Source: an uncultured Peptococcaceae bacterium (GTDB taxonomy: Bacteria; Bacillota; Desulfotomaculia; Desulfotomaculales; Desulfallaceae). Taken from it: DNA of 6,889 nt. Shown in pieces: positions 1 through 4,808 of the stretch. The translations under genes and the position numbers were made by a program. The notes beneath the pieces are model-generated. The model was not told the DNA's origin. It was given only the letters and a program-made list of their open reading frames with translations, and ran no database searches. The stretch spans positions 1 to 6,889 of the forward strand of contig CAJYBN010000149.1 of the NCBI GenBank assembly GCA_913064925.1. The letters are read 5' to 3'. Every line of letters begins with the position of its first letter. Position 1 is the stretch's first letter.

Positions 1-1
1 G

Positions 2-1669
2 GAAATAACCATTGAAGTGGATGAACAAAAAAAGACCCTCAGTATAGCGGATACCGGCATCGGGATGACCGAAGAGGAGCTGGTGGAAAACCTGGGCACT
101 ATTGCCCACTCCGGTTCCAGGGCCTTTTTCAAGCACATGGCGGAAGCGGACCGGAAGGATGTTCAATTGATCGGCCAGTTCGGGGTGGGATTTTATTCGG
201 CCTTCATGGTGGCTAAAAGGGTGCGGGTGCTGACGCGTTCCTACCGCCCGGAGGCGGCGGGGTGTGAGTGGATTTCGGACGGTATGGGAAGCTATTCCGT
301 GGGTCCCGCCGAGGGGCTGCGGCGGGGGACCATGGTGATACTGGAGCTCAAAGAAGACGCCGGTGAATTTGCCTCACCCGAGCGCATTAAACAAATAATC
401 CGGCGCTATTCAAATTTTGTGCCCTTTCCCATCATCTTGGGCGGGGAAAAAGTTAATACCGTGCAAGCCATTTGGACGCGAAACAAGAACGAGATCAAAG
501 AAGATGAGTATAAGGAGTTTTACAAGTTTATCGCCAACGCCTATGACGAACCCGTGTACCGCCTACATTTTTCTGCCGATGCGCCCTTGGCTATTAGTGC
601 CCTTCTTTTCGTGCCCGGGGAAAACCTGGAGAGGTTCGGCTTCGGAAAAATAAAACCGGGTGTCAATTTATACTGCCGCAGGATATTGATTAAACAAAAC
701 GCGGAGGAAATCGTGCCGGACTGGCTGCGCTTCTTAAAAGGCGTAGTGGACAGCGAGGATATTCCCCTGAATATATCCAGGGAAACCATGCAGGATAGTG
801 CTTTAATTGCCAGGCTGCGCAAAGCGATGACGGGCCGCTTTTTGAAATTTTTGGCCGAGCAGGCCAAGGCCGACCCCGAAAAATACGGCCGGTTTTGGCA
901 AACCTTCGGCATCTTCCTGAAAGAGGGTGCGGCATCTGACTACGCCTATACAAAGGAAATCGCTCCGCTGCTGCGTTTTGCCTCTTCCAAGTCCGAGCCG
1001 GGGAAATACACGTCTCTGGACGATTACGTCGAGCGGATGAAGGATAATCAAAAGTATATTTACTTTATCAACGGGCCGAGTCGCGAGAGCATTGAAGCCG
1101 GGCCTTACCTGGAAGCATTTCGGGTTCGGGACATTGAGGTGCTTTACACCCATGAGCCCATTGACGATTTCGTGCTGCAGAAACTGTCTGAATACCGGGG
1201 CAAGAAACTGGTTTCCGCCGAACGGGCCGACCTGGACCTGCCCGCATTGGAACAGGAAAAGCAGCAGGAAGTGGACAAGCTGGGCGGCCTGGAGCTGAGG
1301 AATTTAACCGCCTGGATAAAACAGGCGCTCGGCGACAAGGTCAGCGAGGTGCGGGAATCCACGCGGCTGGTGGACAGCCCCGCCGTACTGGTCAACTTGG
1401 ACGACACCATAACCAGCAGCATGCAGCGCATCATCCAGGTGATCCACAAGGACGCCGGCCCTGCGGGCAGGTATGCCCTGGAAATCAACCCCGGGCACCC
1501 GCTGATTAAAAACCTGGCCGCTTGGCGCCAAAAAGATGCCGATTTCGCGCAGCTGGCCGTGGAACAAATACTTGACAACGCCCGCATCGCGGCGGGCCTG
1601 GTGGTTGATCCGCGGGACATGGTGGACCGCACCTACCGGATCCTGGAAAGGGCTCTGCAAGAGCGGTAG
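2..1669 (+). CDS. htpG: Molecular chaperone HtpG (bacterial Hsp90), 5'-truncated by window edge
   Basis: This is the cytosolic ATP-dependent Hsp90 chaperone, which acts as a homodimer on client proteins. The frame is open from base 2, giving 555 visible residues. By comparison with E. coli HtpG (624 aa) about 63 N-terminal residues lie outside the window, so the GTG at 17 is an internal valine and not a start. Visible landmarks, in visible-residue numbers, are the GHKL ATP-binding motif DTGIGM (17-22), the ATP lid LGTIAHSG (31-38) and GQFGVGFYSAF (58-68). The middle domain follows with WTRNKNEI and EYKEFYK, then PLNISRE, which carries the ATP-contacting arginine, and LLRFASS. The C-terminal dimerisation domain ends in DRTYRILERAL. 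The stop is TAG. The coding is GC-rich and shows no frameshift. A terminator follows, so it probably ends its own transcript. Identification is secure; only the start is missing. Confidence 0.97.
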   Translation, partial: EITIEVDEQKKTLSIADTGIGMTEEELVENLGTIAHSGSRAFFKHMAEADRKDVQLIGQFGVGFYSAFMVAKRVRVLTRSYRPEAAGCEWISDGMGSYSVGPAEGLRRGTMVILELKEDAGEFASPERIKQIIRRYSNFVPFPIILGGEKVNTVQAIWTRNKNEIKEDEYKEFYKFIANAYDEPVYRLHFSADAPLAISALLFVPGENLERFGFGKIKPGVNLYCRRILIKQNAEEIVPDWLRFLKGVVDSEDIPLNISRETMQDSALIARLRKAMTGRFLKFLAEQAKADPEKYGRFWQTFGIFLKEGAASDYAYTKEIAPLLRFASSKSEPGKYTSLDDYVERMKDNQKYIYFINGPSRESIEAGPYLEAFRVRDIEVLYTHEPIDDFVLQKLSEYRGKKLVSAERADLDLPALEQEKQQEVDKLGGLELRNLTAWIKQALGDKVSEVRESTRLVDSPAVLVNLDDTITSSMQRIIQVIHKDAGPAGRYALEINPGHPLIKNLAAWRQKDADFAQLAVEQILDNARIAAGLVVDPRDMVDRTYRILERALQER

Positions 1670-1723
1670 GGCCTTCTCCTTAAACCTTCGCGGGCTCGTG
1701 GCGGGTCCTTGCCGGCCCGGCCG

Positions 1724-1760
1724 AAAACCCCGAGCTGTTAGGCAAGGGGTTTTTCTTTTT
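1724..1760 (+). terminator. Rho-independent terminator after htpG
   Basis: AAAACCCC at 1724-1731 pairs with GGGGTTTT at 1746-1753 across a 14-nt loop, and a T-rich tail runs to 1760. It lies 55 bases after the htpG stop. A second possible stem overlaps it: CCTTGCC (1707-1713) with GGCAAGG (1741-1747). The two pairings share 1746-1747, so they exclude each other. The simplest reading is an ordinary terminator. Confidence 0.65.
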
Positions 1761-1776
1761 CCGCCCGCGGCGCAGA

Positions 1777-1782
1777 TATAAT
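1777..1782 (+). promoter_or_regulatory. Possible -10 box for the prenyltransferase-like gene
   Basis: A perfect TATAAT lies 67 bases before the ATG at 1849 and just after the htpG terminator, where a new promoter would be expected. The matching -35 position (about 1753-1760) is only a pyrimidine run with no TTGACA-like sequence, so support is moderate. A start about 7 bases downstream would give a leader of about 60 nt. Confidence 0.4.
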
Positions 1783-1848
1783 ACCGGCAAACCGGGTATC
1801 CTTATGAACAAAATAATCAACATTAACCTGCAGTCGGAGGTATAAGTT

Positions 1849-2520
1849 ATGAGTCACCAGAAATTTGGAAGACTGCCGAAACACATAGGCGTCATTCCCG
1901 ACGGGAACCGGAGGTGGGCGGTGCAAAACGGGCTGGCCAAGCAGGACGGTTACCAGCGGGGTCTGCAGCCCGGTATAATGTTGTACGAGCTGTGCCTGGA
2001 GCTGGGCATACCGGAATTGACCTTTTACGGCTTTACCCAAGATAACACCAAAAGGCCGGCGGTGCAAACCAGTGCTTTTCAAAAGGCTTGCGTGGATGCC
2101 GTGCGCATGCTGGCCGGCCGGGACGCGTCGCTGTTGGTTATCGGCGACCATACTTCGCCCGTGTTTCCCAGAGAGCTGCTTGAATTCAGGCAAAGGAAAA
2201 CCTTTGGGCGAGGGCTGATAAAAATCAACTTTCTTGTAAATTACGGGTGGAAATGGGATCTGGGGCACCTGCTGAACCAGGGTGGGGGCGGCGGTCGCGG
2301 CCCGCGCAGCATGCTGGAAAGCCTGGCGTCGGCGGACGTATCCCGGGTGGACCTGATCATCCGCTGGGGGGGCAGGCGCAGGCTGAGCGGTTTTTTACCC
2401 GTGCAATCCATTTACGCTGATTTTTACGTGGTGGACGACCTGTGGCCCGATTTCCGTAAAGAGCATTTTTACGACGCCCTGAGGTGGTATGAAACGCAGG
2501 ATATAACCCTGGGGGGATAG
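1849..2520 (+). CDS. Undecaprenyl diphosphate synthase family protein (divergent cis-prenyltransferase)
   Basis: The protein belongs to the UppS/cis-prenyltransferase family, which extends farnesyl diphosphate with isopentenyl diphosphate to make the C55 lipid carrier for cell-wall glycans. It has 223 aa; usual members have about 240-255. The family motifs run in order: HIGVIPDGNRRWA (12-24, with the Mg-binding Asp at 18), FTQDNTKRP (62-70), VIGD (97-100), INFLVNYGWKWDL (126-138), VDLIIRWGG (167-175) and LWPDF (198-202). Compared with E. coli UppS, several active-site positions differ: His43 is Tyr35, Trp75 is Thr67, Glu198 is Arg176 and Glu213 is Asp191. Arg194 and Arg200 are kept (172, 178). 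A short glycine run (145-149) replaces a longer helical segment. ATG 1849 has GGAGG at 1836-1840. The stop is TAG. Family membership is clear. The changed residues suggest a paralogue of altered or lost activity, not the main UppS; that is inference. Confidence 0.85.
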   Translation: MSHQKFGRLPKHIGVIPDGNRRWAVQNGLAKQDGYQRGLQPGIMLYELCLELGIPELTFYGFTQDNTKRPAVQTSAFQKACVDAVRMLAGRDASLLVIGDHTSPVFPRELLEFRQRKTFGRGLIKINFLVNYGWKWDLGHLLNQGGGGGRGPRSMLESLASADVSRVDLIIRWGGRRRLSGFLPVQSIYADFYVVDDLWPDFRKEHFYDALRWYETQDITLGG

Positions 2521-2538
2521 CTGCCGGCGAGGCGGTTT

Positions 2539-2916
2539 TTGTATTATAATGTTGATATATTCCAAAGCGGGGGAGATGTGTGTACCGGAGACAAAATATT
2601 CTTTCATTCCGCCCCGCAGGGCAGCAAGCTGGATTACATGCGGAACGACGACAGAGTTTGCTTTGAAATGTCCGAAATGCTGGACATTGTGCCGAACCCC
2701 GACCCCTGCAGATTTTCCACCCGTTACCGGAGCGTGCAGGTTTTCGGCCGGGCGGAAATTGTTGAGGATGAAGGGCAAAAGGCGTCCGCCCTGCGGCTGT
2801 TGGTGGAAAAGTTCGCGCCTGGAACGGGCGACCTGGTCAAAAACCCCGCCGGGACTGGCGGCGTCGCCGTTATAGCTTTGCACAACCGGCGCATTTCGGG
2901 CCGCGCCAACTTTTGA
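2539..2916 (+). pseudogene. Pyridoxamine 5'-phosphate oxidase-fold flavoprotein, N-terminally truncated
   Basis: The sequence from about 2584 resembles the PPOX-like/nitroimidazole-resistance (NimA) family of FMN-binding split-barrel proteins. Recognisable stretches are GDKIFFHSAPQGSKLD, NDDRVCFEM, PCRFSTRYRSVQVFGRAEIV, ALRLLVEKF, VAVIAL and a closing RISGRANF. Full members carry about 35-40 more residues in front, including the first barrel strands and a V-P-L/I-N stretch near the flavin site. Here the prenyltransferase stop is at 2518-2520, which leaves no room for them. Possible starts are TTG 2539 and GTG 2578, neither with a well-spaced RBS; a GGGGGAG run sits only two bases before the GTG. 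The C-terminus appears complete. The frame is the same as that of the upstream gene. I read it as a remnant left by a 5' deletion. A short functional variant is possible but less likely. Confidence 0.6.
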
Positions 2917-2920
2917 TTTT

Positions 2921-2992
2921 ACCCCCGGTGGGGAGGATTTCGAAGTACAGGTTAATAATAGTAATAATACCATAATAAACAGCCACGGGGGT
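2921..2992. repeat. Imperfect inverted repeat around an A+T-rich spacer
   Basis: ACCCCCGGTGG (2921-2931) and CCACGGGGGT (2983-2992) are complementary apart from one bulged G. They flank a 51-base spacer that carries two copies of TAATAATA (2953-2960 and 2962-2969). The right arm also supplies the GGGGG that acts as RBS for the thioesterase at 3000. Folding of the leader would therefore hide the RBS. Function is inferred from position only; the AT-rich spacer may also contain a promoter. Confidence 0.4.
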
Positions 2993-2999
2993 AGTAAAA

Positions 3000-3452
3000 T
3001 TGCGCAAGGTAAGTGTCAACCCGGACATAGTTAGCCGGCAGGAAATGGAAGTGCGCTGGGGCGACTGCGATGCCGCAGGCATTGTTTATTACGCCAAGTT
3101 CTTTGACTGGTTTTCCGACGGGCGGGTGGGCCTTTTAAAACAGGTTGGGCTGCCTTACCATGCCAATTTCCACGAGCAGGGCATCGTCATGGTGGCCATC
3201 GAGGCTCACTGCCGCTACCGGAAGTCCATGCGGCCCGAGGAAAGGTTTGTATTGGAAACCAGGCTTGCGGAGTTGAGCCGCAGCCGCATGACCTTCACCT
3301 ACGTCATTACCAGGCAGGGTGACGGAGCGGTGGTTGCCGAGGGGAAAACTGCCCATGCCTACGTGGATTCAGCAGGAAAACCCTTTGATTGCCAAAAAAG
3401 ATACCCGGCGTTGTGGGACAGGCTGTGCGAGATATTCGCCGCCGGCAATTGA
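3000..3452 (+). CDS. Acyl-CoA thioesterase, 4-hydroxybenzoyl-CoA thioesterase (hotdog fold) family
   Basis: This is a 150-aa single hotdog-fold protein, the usual length for the family, which hydrolyses acyl- or aroyl-CoA thioesters in the cytosol. The diagnostic segment is EVRWGDCDAAGIVYYAKFFDWF-like at residues 17-38. Asp24 aligns with the catalytic Asp17 of Pseudomonas 4-hydroxybenzoyl-CoA thioesterase in its GDCDPAGIV motif. Later recognisable parts are GIVMVAIEAHCRYRKSMRPE, RMTFTYVI and an AHAYVD strand near the C-terminus. The start is TTG at 3000, with GGGGGT at 2987-2992 seven bases ahead. The frame has a stop at 2976-2978 and the next in-frame ATG (3045) would sit right against the fold. 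The substrate cannot be told from sequence: no ligase, dehalogenase or tol-pal genes lie nearby, so neither a 4-chlorobenzoate nor a YbgC role is supported by context. The gene appears intact between two damaged neighbours. Confidence 0.88.
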   Translation: MRKVSVNPDIVSRQEMEVRWGDCDAAGIVYYAKFFDWFSDGRVGLLKQVGLPYHANFHEQGIVMVAIEAHCRYRKSMRPEERFVLETRLAELSRSRMTFTYVITRQGDGAVVAEGKTAHAYVDSAGKPFDCQKRYPALWDRLCEIFAAGN

Positions 3453-3890
3453 TTAAATCGCGTCCAACACGGGGAGGGGTGGCTGGAGGACCGCCTTTTG
3501 CAGCACGGCGAGGTGCTTTCCGCCCTGACCGGTACCAGCCGCACCGGAGTGCACGTGCTGGAAGGCGGGGAAAGGGTCATGTACGTGGCCGTACCGGCGC
3601 TGCGGGGCAAGACGGCGGCTGGCGCGGTTATGCTGGTTGTAGGTCTGGAGGATATATACGCCGCCCTGGGCCAGGTCCGCCGCCAAATGGTGGTGGTTTC
3701 GCTGGCCAGCGGTCTTTTGGCCGTGTTGTTCAGCCTTTTCCTGGCCGAGCTGCTGACTCGCCCGCTGAAAGAATTGATCGGTGCGGTGCGGCAGGTAGCC
3801 TGCGGTTACCTGGAACAGCGCATCCCTGTGCGTAGCAGGGATGAACTGGGCCGGCTGGCTGCCGTCTTTAACGAAGAGCTGCAGCAATAA
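3453..3890 (+). pseudogene. Membrane sensor (histidine kinase-type) remnant: extracellular end, TM helix and HAMP
   Basis: An open frame of 145 codons follows directly after the thioesterase stop and in the same frame. The first part (to about 3686) resembles the end of an extracellular sensor domain, with HGEVLSALTGTSRTG and ERVMYVAVPALRGK followed by a strand ending VVGLEDIYAAL. A transmembrane helix follows (about 3687-3755, VVVSLASGLLAVLFSLFLAE). Next is a HAMP linker with LTRPLKELIGAVRQV, GYLEQRIPVRSRDELGRLA and FNEE. The frame then ends at TAA 3888-3890. The first membrane helix is missing at the N-terminus, and the whole dimerisation/kinase or signalling output is missing at the C-terminus. 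The only start codon near the beginning is TTG 3498, with a GGAGG at 3485-3489. The best reading is a decayed sensor kinase with both ends lost. A methyl-accepting or cyclase sensor is also possible because HAMP is shared. Confidence 0.6.
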
Positions 3891-3894
3891 CGAC

Positions 3895-3931
3895 GGGGGG
3901 AGTCAAAACCATGCGGAAAAAGAGACTCTAG
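3895..3931 (+). promoter_or_regulatory. Strong RBS plus six-codon frame ending in TAG before the GerMN lipoprotein
   Basis: GGGGGGAG (3895-3902) is eight bases from ATG 3911. That ATG opens MRKKRL and then meets TAG at 3929-3931. The next in-frame ATG (3935) begins three bases after the stop. The layout is that of a normal lipoprotein start with a premature amber codon, or of a tiny leader frame with reinitiation at 3935. Confidence 0.6.
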
Positions 3932-3934
3932 TGG

Positions 3935-4498
3935 ATGACTGTGATGGTGGTACTGGCGGCGGCCCTGCTTTTCGCCGGTGGTGGTTGCGCGTCCCGGGAC
4001 AGCGACGCGGGACAGCCGGGAGAAGGCGGGGATGGAGCCAAGCCGGATATCAGCGCTAAGCCCGCTGAAATCAGGCAAAAGGTAACGCTTTATTTCAGCA
4101 AGCATTTTCCGGACAAAAACGACGAGTTCCTGGTGCCGGAGGAAAGGGAAGTGACCAAAGGCGACGAGCCCCTGGAAGCGGTAATTGTCCGGGAACTGAT
4201 TAAGGGGCGCGGTAAGGAGGGGCTGTCGCGGACCGTACCGGAAGGGACCAGGCTGCTTTCGGTTTCGGTGGTTGACGGCGTGGCTTACGTGAACTTTTCC
4301 CGGGAATTTCAGAACAAGCATTGGGGAGGCACGGCGGGTGAAAGGATGACCATTTACTCCGTGGTCAATTCCCTCTGCGAGCTGCCGGGCATTGACAAGG
4401 TGCAGTTTTTGTTGGAGGGCGAAAAGCAGGAAAGCATTTTGGGGCATATGGGTACCACCGTGCTCATCGCCCCTGACCGCGATCTCATCGCCGAGTGA
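3935..4498 (+). CDS. GerMN domain lipoprotein (spore germination/sporulation protein GerM-like), natural start interrupted by TAG
   Basis: The 187 aa from ATG 3935 contain one GerMN domain (about residues 48-175). Seen features are VTLYFSKHFPDKNDEFLVP, a VIVRELIKGR helix, PEGTRLLSVSVVDGVAYVNF, MTIYSVVNSLCELPGI, and KVQFLLEGEKQ followed by LGHMG. GerMN domains occur in B. subtilis GerM and related exported proteins of spore formers; GerM itself has two copies. The N-terminus is a lipoprotein signal: a hydrophobic stretch VVLAAALLFAGGGC with Cys at residue 18, then a Gly/Asp/Glu-rich linker. The lipobox is loose, with Gly at -3, -2 and -1. The basic n-region expected of such a signal, MRKKRL, is encoded from ATG 3911 in the same frame and behind the good RBS, but TAG at 3929 separates the two. 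From 3935 the protein would lack positive charges and has only a weak AAGAG RBS. It may be poorly expressed, reinitiated, or a young pseudogene; a base error in the source is also possible. Confidence 0.82.
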   Translation: MTVMVVLAAALLFAGGGCASRDSDAGQPGEGGDGAKPDISAKPAEIRQKVTLYFSKHFPDKNDEFLVPEEREVTKGDEPLEAVIVRELIKGRGKEGLSRTVPEGTRLLSVSVVDGVAYVNFSREFQNKHWGGTAGERMTIYSVVNSLCELPGIDKVQFLLEGEKQESILGHMGTTVLIAPDRDLIAE

Positions 4499-4521
4499 AC
4501 GGCGCCGTAAGCGGCCGCGAC

Positions 4522-4558
4522 TACCCCGCGCTTTACAGGGTGTGGGGTAAGTTTTTTT
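4522..4558 (+). terminator. Rho-independent terminator after the GerMN gene
   Basis: TACCCCGCGC (4522-4531) pairs with GTGTGGGGTA (4540-4549) over 10 bp including two G-T pairs, with an 8-nt loop. Seven T's follow at 4552-4558. It lies 23 bases after the stop at 4498 and closes the rightward block. Confidence 0.85.
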
Positions 4559-4808
4559 CCAGCCGTGGTTATTCTTTTCTGCGTGCCTCCCATAAGGGAG
4601 CAACAGTATGTGGTGCACTTGGTCGTTGAGGTCTGTCTAATTGATGGGCTTGCAGCACCAAGTATTCTACGACCTCTCTTTACCAGCCGCAGTCGCAAGA
4701 AGGAAGTTCTTTAAATGTTATTTTTCATCACTTTGCTGTGCCGCGTCAGCGGCATAAATGCTTAAATAAGTTTAAATTAGGAGTTAGCATGATCGTGTTA
4801 GTTAGGAG
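4559..4808. other. Intergenic region between convergent blocks; no convincing gene, several inverted repeats
   Basis: This 250-base stretch lies between the GerMN terminator and the stop of the leftward regulator. I see no recognisable protein. The best small frame is GTG 4610 to TAA 4714 (34 codons), with AAGGGAG at 4594-4600, but its translation matches nothing I know. The part 4583-4676 is dense in complementary blocks. CTCCC/GGGAG (4587-4591/4596-4600) forms a compact hairpin. Four further pairs compete with one another: TGGTGC/GCACCA, ACTTGGT/ACCAAGT, GGTCGT/ACGACC and GAGGTC/GACCTC. After about 4710 the sequence turns A+T-rich like the regulator. No T-rich terminator is apparent for the leftward gene. 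Confidence 0.5.
4739..4754. repeat. Perfect 6-bp hairpin near the 3' side of the regulator
   Basis: TGCCGC (4739-4744), loop GTCA, GCGGCA (4749-4754). Neither strand has a T-run after it, so it is not a typical terminator. It might still form a 3' end for the leftward transcript, 55 bases beyond that stop. A near-direct repeat TTAGGAGTTA / TTAGGAGCTA lies at 4777-4786 and 4802-4811. Confidence 0.4.

Noticed and set aside
17..19. GTG as start of HtpG
   Set aside because: The frame stays open to base 2 with HtpG-like residues, and about 63 family residues are still missing, so this is an internal valine.
2521..2540. Terminator after the prenyltransferase-like gene
   Set aside because: There is a T-run at 2536-2540 but only a three-base stem in front of it.
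3806..4618. 270-codon open frame on the minus strand
   Set aside because: It is antisense to the HAMP remnant and the GerMN gene, has no recognisable domain, and is an expected by-product of G+C-rich coding on the other strand.
4610..4714. 34-codon frame from GTG 4610 with an AAGGGAG RBS nine bases ahead
   Set aside because: The translation resembles no family I recognise, the opposite strand is also open here, and the stretch overlaps the inverted-repeat cluster. The evidence is too thin to call a gene.
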